Positions 1-12,856 are shown, numbered from the stretch's first letter. The stretch is DNA of 64,000 nt from Globodera rostochiensis (GCA_018350325.1 JAEVLN010000008.1:1488001-1552000), one strand, 5' to 3'. A program made the numbers and translations. The notes: generated by a model from the sequence alone, not told the origin.

Positions 1-539
1 TTAAAATTAAGGTTTGCAGGTCTGTCCATGTTTAACTAAAACAAAAAACCGGTATCTATAATACTGACAATTCCGACTTTTGTAATGGACATACGTCGAT
101 CGACTCCTCTCGTTATGCGCCGGTAACACTCTGAGCCAAAATTCAGTTCGTCAAAGTTTGTACTGAAAATGCTCATTTAACCTACCATTTTAAAAACTGA
201 CCAAGTCAGTTTACCTTGGCCAAAACAGCGCACATCTGGAAGCCCTGGTAAGTATATGGTTCGATAGGAAGAAATGGCTGTATTCTTCATTTTCCAAATA
301 AAATATGTACGATGAAAAAAAATGCAACAGATATCCTAATTATCAGGTGCGCCAAAACAGCCGTCCGGAAATCAACACAAAATTTATTGATTCCAAAAAC
401 TTAAATTTTCAGCTCGAGATTTTCAAATAACCGTCAATACTTTTGATCAACAACAACTGAGCACAGAATGTGTAAAAATAATTAGAATTAAATCAAAAAT
501 TCAAAATAAAATAAAAAGTCTAGCAAGCTGCTAATAAGG
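1..539. other. Intergenic, downstream of pash-1
   Basis: AT-rich sequence past the 3' end of the DGCR8-like gene. I see no open frame with family resemblance and no RNA gene here. It probably holds the pash-1 3' UTR, because AATAAA-like strings occur on the minus strand just beyond the stop at about 540. Confidence 0.5.
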
Positions 540-3500
540 TTTCAATGAAGGAATTCGCACAAGCTCATCATCTGTCGGCTGTTTCGCCGCCAATTTGCCG
601 GACAGTTGACGTAATTGCTCTTCGCTAAGTATAGGCAGCTCAGATTGGAAGTCCTTTCTTCTTAATTTCGGGCACGGTTCCCAATTTTCCTGTTTCTCCA
701 GCAGTTTTTCGACCGTTTGTTGATTGTCCGACAATAGCATTTGGTCTTTTTGGTGGGTAACGATGTCTTCGGATAGTTTAAGCATTTCAGTTCGAAGTTT
801 TTTTAGAATAACGGTATTCGGTTGAAATTCGCCCTTCGTTTTTCCTTCTTGACACTTATCGTCTGAAAATATCGATTATACATTTTTCGCTTACACCGAT
901 CCTTTCCGATTCTACCTGAAATGCCTTGTAGTCTGGTAACGCTGTCCTTGCACTTTCGAACCTCTTTCAATTTCATTTGTGCCTCATAACCATACAGTCG
1001 AAGAAGTGAACCCCAAGTCGAATTCTGAAACGGGTTTGTAAGGATTCTCCTCAATGCAGAGCTCGAGTTCGATAATTTCGAGTGTTTTCTTTCATTTCGA
1101 TTTCTAAAGCCGAAAGAAAAAACTACAACTTGCCATCCTGATGCAAACCCAATAAACGCACATTCGGATGCAATTTTTTCAGCATTGCTTGCGCAGCCTT
1201 CTGTTTCCCTTCGCGTTTGTTTGTAGACACAACGCGCACCCTTTCGTTGTTGTTTCCGCCCACACTCAGCGCAAATTCATGCATTTGATGCCTGAGGCGG
1301 CGGGTCGTCAATTGAATCGTCGTGTTGCCGTAGGTTGAGCAGCGCTTCAGATACTCCTGCAAATACACTTATTGTTTAAGCAAAATTGTCTTAAAACTCG
1401 TTTCTTTTAAAAAAATAAACCCAATTTTTTAAAATCTACCGTAAAATAGACTCGGAAATTACCCACTTGAAGGATCAGGTAGGGCGAAGGCTGTCCAGCT
1501 CGCGCAGACAATTCGGGAATTCGTGTGTCTGTGATAGTCAGAAGGTCGAAGATATGAAGAGGGTTTTCGAATGCTGTCGTTCCTTCTGCATTCTCATTGT
1601 TCGAGTGAATGCCATCGTTGGTTTTTGGGCAGCTTAAATGTTTTTGGCATCGCAATACCTCTACCAGAATAGAATACCTTCGGCTAGCAATGGCGATTCC
1701 TTCTTCATCAAAGTCAATTCCCGGCACCAACTTTTGCAGCGCATTCTTCGCAGCGATAAGTTTGGCGCTCTTCTTCCCCGCCCCAAACCCCTCGCCCAGT
1801 GCGATTAGCTCATCGTTAGCGGCGTTTTCGTCTTTTCCGTTAAAATTGTAATCGCCGCCGTCGCTTCTCTCTTCTACTCTCTTCCGTTGTTCGTTTTGAC
1901 GCTGGATCAATGCCAACTTCTGGCGGACCAAATCACTGGTCAATTGATCAGTTGTGGATGATGACGGACCGGCAGCAGTTGGCGTGCCGGAATTGACCAA
2001 TTTGGCCACACAATGGAAGGGAGTAGCGCTGCTTCTTAAAATAACAAAAATAATTGGCTAAACTGTCAAAACGTTACCTTGTTTCGTTGAAAAAGTAGCG
2101 GACCGTGCATTTAAGCACTTTTTGTACAAATTCTAAATTAAAAATATGCTTTAACTCTTAATGAAAATATACCGTGCAGAATGCTGACCGACGTCTTTCC
2201 TTGTGGGTTCAGATAGAATGTTCTCTGATGGGGTTTCGAATCTGCTTCCAAAGAAGGTACAGTGATCAACTTGACGGTGGACGGAAGAACTAAAACACGA
2301 CAACTTCGAAGTCAAATTAAAGAACGGATTTGTCTCAAGAATAAAATCACTTGATAGACAAACTTGGCCGTGCTTCACGAGAAGTTCCGTTGCTTTGCAC
2401 CGATTGATTGAGCGTTTTTCGCTCCTTTTTTCTCTTGTAAAAATTGCGAGCTTCGGACCATTTTCGAAAGCGAAACACACAAATATTTTTGAACTTGAAA
2501 CAACTTTTGGCATATTCGTACAGCTGCTCAGAATTTAGCTGCGCATTCTGAAGATCAACCTCCGTCTAAATGATATTTTTATAGTAGGAGAATCTATCAA
2601 CCCAAAATTAGAGCCCGGGGCAAGATTACTTCTTCGTCTAAAAATTGCTATGCAAGGTGTAAGGTGTGTGCGCGGAAAAAGATCTAACCTTAACTTTAAC
2701 GCTCGGAGCGCTCAGTCGACTCAAAAGGCTGTCATCTGAAAGCCAGATTAAAAAAAAATTACCGAGATCCGAGCCACTGTTTTTTTTTTTGTGAAGAATT
2801 TACAATTTTTATCTTTTCTGTATTTGATAAACCATTCTTTAGCAGTATGTTCAGCCGTGTCCATTAAGCAGAAACGAGTCGCCCCTTTTTCTGTTCTCGA
2901 AAAAAGTGCTTGAAAATTTGCTTTAAAAATACAATAAAAGCGAAAAATACGCCCAAAGAAAAAATATTTCGAACCTCCTTCTAGAGTATTATTTCGCTCT
3001 TCAGGCTTCTCTATTTCATTTCGAACTTTACGTTGAAACAAACACGGAATGGCCGACTCAGGAACTCTTAAAAACGTCTATTTGGGTAATCAAAAACATT
3101 CACAAACGTGTGGTTGCGAACGGATCCACGTCCAATAAAATATGGGCGAGAAAAGGTGCAACAACGCGTGGGCCGATGCTAAAATAAGTAAGTTTTCTTA
3201 AAAGGTAGAGAGCTTCCACTTTCTTAACAAAACGCCAATTTGCAGACCAGGTAGACTGGAAGACCACTGGCGTGTGTTATTTCCACCCACCCATCGGGCA
3301 GAACATCAAAATGATCCATTCCTCGAAATTCAAGCACGCGCTTGAACCTGGAGAATCCGTTTTCTACTCAAAATCAATAACATTAACAACTTCTTCGAGA
3401 TATGTTTAGGTCTGTCGCCATTTTCATTCGCTTGTTCCATTGGCTGTTCCAGCATTGTATCAATTTCATCGTATTTGATGTCAGGCCCCACGCTTGTCGA

Positions 3501-3958
3501 GCCATCTTCTTCAAACAGTTCTTCGTCACTAAATCACTTAATTTTTCCCCCCTCTCTCTCCTGCTCCGTTCCAACTTCCCAAAGTGCCATCCCAACCCCT
3601 AAGCAAATTTCCGCACTCTTGTGTCACCTTGTGTTTATAGTAGAACTGCTATCCTCCTGGACACTTTGTTCTAAGTGCCCTGGTTGCTCTTCTTCTCTGT
3701 CTTCATTGCAATCTGTTAAATGTTCGTCTAAAAGGAAATGCCCTTGTTTTGAAGCAAAACTTAAATCCGACCTAATCCAGTTCGATCTTCCTTTGTATAT
3801 TTTGCGTCCAGCTGCTGATTGTCATCTTCCTCCTGTTCTTCTTGTCGTAGTTGGTCCAAAAGACATTTGCGCATTTCCTCCAATTTTGCCAAATCGTCTT
3901 CATCATCATTCGTAATCAATGACTTCTCATCCAATTCTTTTTCGTCGTTAGATGACAT
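540..3958 (-). CDS. pash-1: DGCR8/PASH-1, microprocessor subunit
   Basis: Double-stranded-RNA-binding partner of Drosha that recognises primary microRNA hairpins in the nucleus. Exons assembled on the minus strand read, in order: an acidic N-terminus starting at an ATG at 3958; a WW-type segment (LPDGWVEITHASGLPVYL, about 3340-3250) continuing as FSRPYFIGRGSVRNH (about 3130); the IPCL motif, whose Cys is a haem ligand in human DGCR8 (about 3050); a linker with FRFRKWSEARNFYKR (about 2450); the first dsRBD (GEGFGAGKKSAKLIAAKNAL, about 1800-1740); PSPYLILQEYLKR leading into the second dsRBD (KREGKQKAAQAMLKKLHPNV, about 1220-1160); and a C-terminal helix with WGSLLRLYG (about 1010), the Drosha-contacting region in the family. 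The order matches DGCR8 exactly. Introns are 40-100 bases. The exact 3' exon limits near 530-800 are less certain. Confidence 0.9.
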
Positions 3959-4453
3959 AGGCCTTAGCTAAGCTAAGCTTAGCTCGGGTTGGCTTAGACT
4001 TAAGTGATTTTTGAAATTTCGAAAAAAAATGTTGGAATTTGGGTCCAAAGTTAGAGATAGAAGATTCGGATTCTACGCCTTCAAAAAACCCCGAGTAGCC
4101 GAAACGTTTCCCGACCCATAAAACCCACACAATCATTAAGGGTGAAAAATGCCAAAAGTGGGAAAATTGCAAACCTAATTTGTAAACCGTTAGTTATTCA
4201 AAATTATTGCATAAAATTAAAATATTATTAACTTTTGGACAACCGAGTCCCCATTGAAAGGGACACTCCAGTCCTGACCTCTAATTGTTCAGTGGTTTTC
4301 ACAAAAAAAAATTGCATAGGTATTCGTGCTTAGCTCTATGAGAGTAATCGAATCGTTTACCTAATATGTTCAACTTCTTTAGGTGCATCATACACATATT
4401 CCGCAAATTTACCTTAGCCGCCTTAATCTCCTTTCATTTAGCTTTTATACAAA
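3959..4453. promoter_or_regulatory. Shared 5' region of pash-1 and AKTIP
   Basis: About 500 bases between two divergent start codons, so a likely bidirectional promoter. It contains a palindrome-rich stretch at 3964-3990 (repeats of GCTAAGC and its reverse complement) immediately upstream of the pash-1 ATG, and an AT-rich block at 4190-4240. No specific factor site can be assigned from sequence alone. Confidence 0.4.
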
Positions 4454-5715
4454 ATGCGTTTTTGGTTAAATCGTAAAAACAAGGAAGAAAATACCGAAAA
4501 CGACAATGATTTGGAGTTTGTTCCTAAATTGGACTTGGAACAAGAAGCCGAGCAGCTCATTAATAGCGATAATGGGCATATTTGCATAAAAAATAAAGAT
4601 GGAAGTAACACGGAAAATGGAGCGGAACATTCGGAAAAAAACAAAACTTGCACGCCGCATCGGGATCTCGGTGAATTAAGCATTATATCATCACAGCGAT
4701 TATTTCACTACATCATCAGAGAATAGTATGTTTCTACAATTTACAAACATTTATTTTTTTAAAATTAAATTTAAAGTGAAGCCGTCGCAAAAAATCCAAT
4801 CGAAGGAATTTATGTGACTTCGAGTGCAGATTCATTATTGGGTGTCATTCATCGCTTAATTCAATATTTAAATATTTTTTATAGTTTGGTTTGGTTTATT
4901 GATCGTGCGAACCGGTATTTTCTATGGTGGCATCTTTCGATTCACCTTGACGTTGCCTGACAATTTTCCGGACTCAGAATCCTTGCCGGTTTATTTTATT
5001 GTGTTTTATTGAATAACAAGTAAAGTATTCCGAGGAAGATAAATATCAATTTCAACCCATTTGTTGATCAAGTTCAGGCCGTCCAATTTGAAGAACCCAT
5101 TTTCCATCCGCTTGTAAATTCGAGGACAAATTGTGTTGACCTGAGCCGATATTTTCCTAGTGGTTGGCAAAGAGACCGAAACCATATCTACCAGGTGATC
5201 ATCGCTACACAGGTGTTGCTCCAAACCGTCCCCTGGCTTTTGTATTGTTTATTTTAGAGCATTTTCTTCAGCTGCCACTGTGACTCCACACAAGCGGCCA
5301 ACCCGGAAGCGGCTATACTTTTAAAAGAGAATCGCAAGAAGTTTATACAAATGGCGCATGATGCTGTCAGGTCTGTTTTTTGGAAGAAATTCATTTTTTG
5401 AATAATTTTTAGTTTGAATAAAATATCAAAAGAATCGGCTAAAAAGTTGAAACCTAAAAAACTGCTTCCGAACTCTTAAGACGAAGTCGAACCCAAGTAT
5501 ACGCTCAGCCAAATTCTGAAGATCCAGATGCAATAAGGTTTACGCCGTGGAACGAAGAAAAAATGGAACAATTCAGACAGTATTTGTTGGGTAGGTCCGA
5601 GTTATCACAGTTCTCAGAAGTAGGCGACCGAAGCACGTTGGATGGGCCTGCCAAGAACAAAGGATTTTCTTGGATTGATGATGAAAAAATTCGATTCTTA
5701 ACTGATGCTCCTTAA
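4454..5715 (+). CDS. AKTIP/FTS-like UEV-domain protein (Hook complex)
   Basis: Orthologue of Akt-interacting protein (FTS), an inactive ubiquitin-conjugating-enzyme variant that joins Hook proteins and FHIP in a vesicle-transport (FTS-Hook-FHIP) complex. The ATG at 4454 opens a charged, disordered N-terminal exon of about 90 residues. The UEV fold follows over several exons: NPIEGIYVTSSADSLL (about 4795), WFGLLIVRTGIF (about 4885), GIFRFTLTLPDNFPDSE (about 4930), FHPFVDQVSG (about 5030-5065), and a C-terminal exon with PWNEEKMEQFRQYLLG (about 5545) and GFSWIDDEKIRFLTDAP before TAA. Human AKTIP has the same run (WFGVIF, FKFTVYIPDNYPD, FHPLVD, C-terminal LSWVKP). It heads a plus-strand cluster; the next gene starts about 130 bases after this stop. 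Confidence 0.85.
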
Positions 5716-5845
5716 TTTTGTCTAATATAGTCGCCAATAAAATGACAAAAATTGTACATTTGCTTTGTTTCTGATGTAGCGTATACGTATATATGTATTT
5801 GTGTCTTCAGTTTCTCTTTTTTTATATTCTGAATATAAGTTACCG

Positions 5846-8800
5846 ATGCCGTCTCTCGGAAGGTCTGATGTTACCACGACAGCTGATAATGTTGACTACA
5901 TTCAAATCGACGATGATGAGGATGAGCAGGTGGCGCATGTGCCAAGTTCAATTTTCAGGACGAAACTGGATTTGGACATGGAAACGAATGGTGATGGCAT
6001 GGATGTCAGGTAATGCCAATCGTGATGCCGCCGAGAAAACTTAGAATTTAGTCTGTTTCTGTTGAGAGATTTCAACCAAAGTTGCATTTTTTTCCTCGCG
6101 TTTACCTTTTGAAAAACCCACGAAAATTGGCATAATGATTGCAAAAAATATTTGAGTTGTTAACGAATATCTTGGGACCCGAACCGAATCCTTTCGGTCG
6201 GACCGAACCGAAAAATCCCGGTTCAACGGTTTGGTCCGGAACCGCCAACCCTATTCGTGATATACGCAAATAACAAAACGATTGTTTTTTGTTTTTGGTA
6301 GTTTGTTTTTATATACAGAATAAATTAACGTAAATGTATGAAATGTTTATAACATGAGGTTTTAACTTTAGTCTGCCACCCCCCGAATGGTTCGATGATG
6401 ACGTTTGCGCGTCACCACAACGTGAGCCGGAAGCATCAGTTCCTTGCACCAGTGCCTGCGTCACCGTTCATCGTAAGCGCAAACGGGAAGATGCGGCGGA
6501 AAGGGCGGACAAAAGAGACGCATTGGTCCAGCGCAAATTGATTAAAGGCAAGCCGAGGACGAAGAGGAAGAAGAAAAAGGCCGTTGAAGTGCAGCAAAAT
6601 GTGATGGTGGAGGGGGAGGAGGAGGAAACGTCGGGAGCCGACATCTCCGACGGTGAGGATCTCGACACGACACTCCCCGTCAAGCGAAAAGGTGTCGCGA
6701 AAAGCAAGAGAGTTGCCGTCTTAAAGAAGAAGGCGGTTGCGGAAGAAAACGGCGGTTGGAGTTCCGACAACGAACTTGTCATTTTATTTGAAACGAGTCC
6801 GGTCGTGGCATCATCACTCACTATGGTTGTCAATAGCATTACTCAATTCTTAACTCGATGAAAATAAATCTTCTTTTTTAGTCTGGGTGGCAGCAAAACA
6901 ACATAAAAAGTGAACTTGCCAATGGGTTCGAAATTAGAAAGCCTTCTATGGAAAGATTGTCACCCGACATTGGCCTTTCACTTACCGTGGTTAGCAAATA
7001 AAGGGAGCATAGTCAGAAAACTTGGGGGGGGGGGAAGGGGGAGGGGGGTCGCCGTTAATGTTAAAAAAACGGCGATAAGACATTTCGTTTTAGGATGTTA
7101 TAAAGTCTGGTAAATTCACAATTTGTTTTAGATTGAAAAATACGGGGTGACTTCCAATGCCAATCGCCGCTTTATGAAGGCTATTTCGAACTACAGGAAC
7201 AAATTTTTGAAAGGATTTAACGAATTTAACAAGGCAATTTGGACGCATCTTACCACCAATCTTCAGGTTCACAAACTGTTATGTGCAAATGCTTTTATCC
7301 TATCATTTTAGAATGATCACACTTTTACTTGGTTTGTGTCAACGCTTATTTTATGCCGTTAATTCACAATTTTTTAGGAAGATGCGTGTGCGCACAATCC
7401 TTCACAATCAGATCAGAATTGTTTGTCTTTGATATTTTTTGAATTTATGTGTTTTGTGTTACAGGCTTTCCCCGACTCATTTCTACTCGCTGTTGGGTCG
7501 ACAGGTGTAAATGAGTTAACAAAATCTAAACCTTTCCCTTCAATTCATTATTAGTCAATGGATGTGGTGCGTATAATTCGGACATGGACCTTTGCCTGGG
7601 CATTCCATGCCCAACCGAAAACTATGGGACCACGAGAAGGTTTGTTTACCGATTAAAGTTTTAAATGAGTATAAACCGCAACAAAATTTAAAGTTATGCG
7701 ATAAAACATTTGCGGAAAGTGAAACGCATTTTGGGTTCTCTGGACATTGTTCGTTACATCGACTACATACCAGCAAAAGTGCCTATTCTGAAGATGATCT
7801 TTGCTCAGCCGTACACAAACCTCGAGGTGGACATGAACGTGAACAACATCGCCGGTTTTCCAATTTCTTTTTGGTAGAATCAGGGCCGTCGCCAGAGCGT
7901 TGTCAATTTATTCAGATAGTCATTCAAATAGGTGCATTTGTTAAATTTCTCTCTTTTGTTACGTTGTTTATTTTTTGGGAGGAGTTTTCCCCTGGCGATG
8001 GCCTTGGGCAAAATAACCATCGATTTTTTACAGGTGTCTACAACTCTTTTTTGCTGCACAACTACTCCAGGTGTTTGTTTGATGGTTTATAAATAAAAAG
8101 TTTCTTTTTTTAGAATTGACGATAGATTTCCTGCGCTTTGTTTGCTCGTGAAACACTGGGCCAAAATTAAGGGGATTAGTGAAGCCAGCGAGGGTTACCT
8201 TAACAGGTCCATTTTCAATGATTGACTTAAGTTGTATATGTATAACAAGGGCGTAGCTAGAGGGGGGGGGGTGGTAAGGGGAATCAATTTGTCCACTCCG
8301 TAGTATAAAAATTGAAGGAAAAGTTTGTCCTAACTTTTAAAAATTACTCATTACTAACTATATTGCGCGTTTTTTCTAAATCAGTAGTTTACAAATTATT
8401 TCAAGCGCCGTCGGATGCTTAATCTTAGTATAAGCCCTCAGAAATTGTAGTTTTCCAAAACACCTAAAAATTAAATTTGCGTTGCACCCCCCATTTAAGG
8501 TTATGTAAAGCGCCCTGGTCTAGGGTAAAACACTAAATTTTCCCTTAAATTTTTGGAGAATATTTACTTTTCGAAAAATTTCTTTGGGAAATTGTTATTT
8601 CATTTTGTAATTTATTTCAAAAATATCAAATGAATAACGAAAAATCTTATTGAGATTTTTCGGATCTCGATCGAAATCCCGAACGGTTCTTAATCCGTCC
8701 GGCCTTTATTTAAAATTTATTTCGACTTTTATATCAAGCACGTAGTACTTTTAATGACGATGTTTTCTACAGTTACTCGTTGATTCTGATGGTCCTTCAC

Positions 8801-9352
8801 TTTCTGCAGTGCGGTGTTGAGCCCCCGGTTCTTCCCAATTTGCAGCATTTGTACCCGGACCTCTTCAGCTGCAATCGACATTTCAACGATATTAAACTTT
8901 TTATGACGTTGCCTACGCCGTTCCCAGGTAAGTGCGGGAAATCTGAACGTTTATTAAAGTTAATTGTCAATTGTTCTTCAGAGATGGTGCAAAATACAAG
9001 GACTGTGGGCGAACTGCTGATGGCGTTCTTCGACTATTACAACCGATTCGCTTTTGAGCGCTTTGCCATTTCCGTAAGAAGAGGCTGCATTTTTTCCAGG
9101 TAGGAGACGCTAAAAGTAATGGCAAATCGTGAGGGAATTCGTAGATCGGAATTGGCGTCCAACACTGAACGTTTTCGACTGTTCGTCGAAGAGCCGTTTG
9201 ACCAGCAGAATACGGCCCGCTGTGTAACCAACGCCGAGCAGTGGATGGCCATTCTAAACACCTTCGGGGAGGCTGCGAAAGCTCTTTCTCCGAGTTCAAA
9301 GTGCGCGCCCGATTTGCTCAAAATTGGCGTTCGTACGCTATTTCCATGTTGA
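5846..9352 (+). CDS. gld-2: GLD-2/TENT2 cytoplasmic poly(A) polymerase
   Basis: Non-canonical poly(A) polymerase that lengthens mRNA tails in the cytoplasm, classically in germ cells. The likely start is the ATG at 5846, just after a splice-acceptor-like TTCAG. A long acidic then basic N-terminus (about 5846-6860, with KRKK-rich tracts) precedes the catalytic part. Exons show FNEFNKAIWTHL (about 7210), AFPDSFLLAVGST (about 7465), the nucleotidyltransferase signature NGCGAYNSDMDLCLG (about 7555-7600) with the first two catalytic Asp, and LEVDMNVNNIAG (about 7825) with the third. The central and PAP-associated domains follow: ISEASEGYLNSYSLILMVLH and PPVLPNLQHLYPDLF (about 8190-8870), ending at TGA 9350-9352. 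All three catalytic aspartates are present, so an active enzyme is expected. Partners in the family are RNA-binding proteins such as GLD-3 or CPEB. Confidence 0.92.
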
Positions 9353-9798
9353 GGGTTTGGAGGGGGAGGAATTTAATTGGTTGTTTATACCGTGAAGATT
9401 GTTTTCTTTGTGGGACGTCAGTTTTGTTCTTTCTCGTAATTTCTAAAAACCTTTTTTCCTTCAATAAACTCAATCGTTCTGGTTTTTTCGTATGTTTTAT
9501 AATATGGTCACAAAATTTTAAATAAAAGATTATAATCAATGAATGGTGGCAAGGCAATGAATGAATGGTGGCGATTGGCCAACGTGGAAATTTTGCATTA
9601 TAAAATCTGGAAATTCTTATGTTTTGGCTTTGTTTTCTGTTTATAAATTTGGAGTGTTGTTGTTGATCGACAATAAATGTTTTATCATCATGTTTTCTTT
9701 TTTTTAATTGCATAGAACTTAATTGCATTGTGCCCCTTTTTATCATTTTGTAAAACAATGCTTAAACCACACAATTTAATTGTTTAAGAACAAATTCG

Positions 9799-10342
9799 AT
9801 GATTGCTAGCGGCTCAAATATGAGCGACGGTTTGCTTTGTTTGTTTGTCCGGATAAGCATTTATATTTCAGCAATTTTGGAAATGGTCCGTCCCGCCATT
9901 AGTCGCATGGACGAACAGGTAAAAAACACCAGAAAGAGTCAGTTGTACTTGGCGAACAACATCGACCAAATATCAGCGAGTGAGTACAACCAACTCCAAT
10001 TACTATATTTAATATGCTGCGGCCTCTAAATTTCCCTTAACCCCCAATAAATGTATTCCAAAATGGAAAAAAATGACTTTGTATCATACGTTTTCTAATT
10101 GCGTTAAGTGTTTAGAACTAAAGGGTTTGGTGGATGAGCAACTTTTGCCGTACGATTTGGACGTATATGTGCGCAAATTGGACGAAAGTCGGAAGCGCAT
10201 CAACGGAATTGGCCAAAGGCTTCAAGTGATGGCTCATCGTTGTCCCGAACAATATTGAAATTGTCGCATTTAGACACTCCAAAGTCGGATGGGCCAATTA
10301 CAACGAGGAATCGCTCGAGAGACATTCAGACAGAAGCAATAG
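9799..10342 (+). CDS. Snapin, BLOC-1/BORC subunit
   Basis: Small coiled-coil subunit of the BLOC-1 and BORC complexes, which act in lysosome-related organelle traffic and vesicle fusion. The ATG at 9799 starts a nine-to-ten residue exon; an intron ending TTTCAG at about 9869 leads to ILEMVRPAISRMDEQVKNTR and LYLANNIDQISA. The next exons encode VDEQLLPYDLDVYVRKLDES and RMGQLQRGIARETFRQKQ, ending at TAG 10340-10342. The last exon is recovered only if the intron from about 10228 to 10272 (GTGATG to TTTAG) is removed. The resulting length and spacing agree with human snapin. It is the third gene of the plus-strand cluster, 450 bases after gld-2 and 170 before mrpl-38. Confidence 0.85.
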
Positions 10343-10511
10343 CGACAGAAATTTCCGATGCAAAATTTGCTATAATGTATAGTTCAACTCAACATTCCTT
10401 ATTATTAATAAATAGGTAGTTCAAGTAAAATGCAATAAAAAGATGGATGGCGCCCATTTTTATTTCACTATTTTCTTTTTGCTTTTTAAATTTTAAAAAA
10501 CAAATAGAAAG

Positions 10512-12856
10512 ATGCACAGAGTTTCGATTTACGCAAAACTCCGTGTGAAGTACAGCCGTCGGGCGAACTGCTCGCCGAGGGTGGCCCGTCCGTGGCGTCC
10601 GCGAGTCATTGCCTGGGCCGGGCCCGACGCCTTCTCAAGAGATAGGTCCGTGCTTTTGAAAAGGGTCCAAAGTTTTTTGAAGATTAACTTCGAGGGGGGG
10701 GGGATTCCATGTTCATGTCTTCCAATAATATTTTTCTTATTCAATTTTTCGTGGGTCGAAATTATGACAGGTCGCAAATTGTTAAATATTTGAATTTATG
10801 GAAATTTAAAAGAGTTGCACTTTCTTTATTGAATTAAAACCAATTTACAAATCGTCATGTTGTATTGATTTTGATTTCAGGTTTTACGAGCTCGATTCGT
10901 GGTACAAAGCGCGAATTCAGAAGCCTGAGCTTCTCCCCAAGTTGCACGTCATTGACCCCGATCTGATCGTAGACAATTACGTTGACAAAATACGAAGTAA
11001 CTTTTAGGGTACTAATCGGCCTAAAATTGCCTATTCGCTGTTAAGGTCGAAAGGAACGGACGATTGATATTGGGTTCAAAAAGAATGAAATTGTACCGAA
11101 TAAAATGACGGAAGAGGCCAAAAACAACTTGGAGGAATTGGCTGTCATGAACCAATGTAAATGGACAATAAAAACTAATATATTTAGGAGGTTTTTGCAG
11201 TCTTATTTTTCGTTTATTCAAAAAATAAGGACAAATGCAATACAATTCAATGGATTGCTGCTATTATTGATTTATGTCGTTCTTTTTCATTTCTATCCGA
11301 AGCGACGGCTTTTGGTTTAAAAAAGCTGGTCGTATGGGTCCTTTTGCCCCGTCCTGGCCAATCGTACGTCGTACGGGACCCGAATTGGCCACCCTTTATT
11401 ATTTGATTGATACTCTCTATCTGTTCAGTGCTTATCGATCTGGATGCGGTGGAATCGTCCAACCAGCTGGGTCTGGCAGAGCACTTCAGCGTCTTTGAGG
11501 ACCTTTTCATGCCGGGCGTTTTCTTTCACAACGTTCAATTTGTTGAAGTGATCTTTGGAGGAAGCGATTCGCGAGAGAAAATGCTCTTTGGCAACACAAT
11601 TCGAGCGTCGACTGCCGCACGCCCTCCGGTGGTTACCATCGAACGGCCCCAGCCGGGGACGAATGCGCTCACCACAAGTCAGTAATGGTTCGGGAGGAGG
11701 GGGGTGGAGGGTAGGGCAACTTTCTTCTTATTTGTTAGAAATTTGTTCGCCATTTAGTGCTGTTGTTGAATCTGGAAGGCCCCGGACAGCAACAGGCCGT
11801 TGAGGATGGCATGACCAATGAGACATCTTGGCAAGTGAAGCCGCCGGGAAGCGTTCCTCCGTCATCCGCGCAGGATCAGTTGTTGGCTAGGCTAGAGAAT
11901 CGCCAACTGCTCCATTGGATGGTGGCTAACATCCCAGACGGACGGGACGGAGTTGACGCGGGGCATGAAGTGGTGCCGTACTTGCAGCCCGTACCCTTTT
12001 ACGGCACGTTAAAAAATTTGTATATTGCCCGAGAATTGTTTCTGAAGAAGAACAAACAAATTTAAAATCAAAACATGCAGTTTTTGGTTGTAAGGCACGG
12101 GCTATCACCGATTCGCATTTTTGCTCTTTCGCCACCGACAGCCTATCGATGTCTCCGATTTTGCGCTCAAAGGGTGACATTTCTATATAAAAAATACGAA
12201 AATGAATTCGATTGTTCAGAAGCGATTCGCTCATTGCACGCACATTCAACACAAATGCCTTCTACAAACAGTTTGAGGACAGAATGAGCCCATCGGCGCT
12301 TCGTTTTTGTCAAATCAAATGGGACGAAAGCTGTGACCAGACTCTGCACGGATTGGGTGGCTGAAATGCAAAATTGAACATTTTTATTGGGGACGTTTCA
12401 GGCTTTAAGTCACCCCGTTACTGGTACGAATGGAACAAGCAGATGACCCCGGATCAGAAGGAATATCCGATGAAGGCAATGCCGTTCCATTAGTAAGAGT
12501 TCACAAGCCCTCCCCTATCAATTTCTGTCCGATTGTTCAGCTATTTGGATATGTTCCGGAACCCCGAAACGGTTAGGCGGGAGGTGCAGCGAAAGCGGCT
12601 GGAGAAATTGGTGAAGCTGAAGCCCGGCGAGAAGTTGGAGCCAGAACCGTATCCGGACATCGATTACATGAAGAATTGGAGTGAGAAGCCGTTCTTTGAG
12701 CACGAACGGTTGATGAAGGAGAACGTAGGGGAGGGCGTGTGGGCGGCTCTATACAATGACTATGAGAATCCGATGGAGCAGCATGACATGGCGAAGTATC
12801 GGAGGACAAAAGAAACAGAACCCGTGGACAAGGGACAGGCGGCCAATGTTGCCTAA
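10512..12856 (+). CDS. mrpl-38: Mitochondrial ribosomal protein L38 (PEBP fold)
   Basis: Large-subunit mitoribosome protein built on a phosphatidylethanolamine-binding-protein fold. The start at 10512 gives an Arg-rich, amphipathic leader suitable for mitochondrial import. Exons then give WAGPDAFSRDRFYELDSWYK across the first intron, then EAKNNLEELAVMNQ, LGLAEHFSVFEDLF (about 11480), and the PEBP core: a Leu-rich strand (LLLNLEGPG, about 11760), LLHWMVANIPDGRDG (about 11905), PYLQPVPFYGTG and YHRFAFLLFRHRQPIDVSDF (about 12105-12165). The tail has FYKQFEDRMSPSALRF, SPRYWYEWNKQMTPDQ and a long charged C-terminus with YLDMFRNPETVRREVQRKRL, ending at TAA 12854-12856. Human MRPL38 has the equivalent LHWLLTNIPGN and [20 protein letters not shown] strings. 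Fourth gene of the cluster. Confidence 0.9.

Noticed and set aside
6155..6250. GGTTCGG/CCGAACC-rich stretch as a further hAT MITE in the gld-2 intron
   Set aside because: Composition resembles the element at 46905 but I could not find matching inverted ends or a target duplication.
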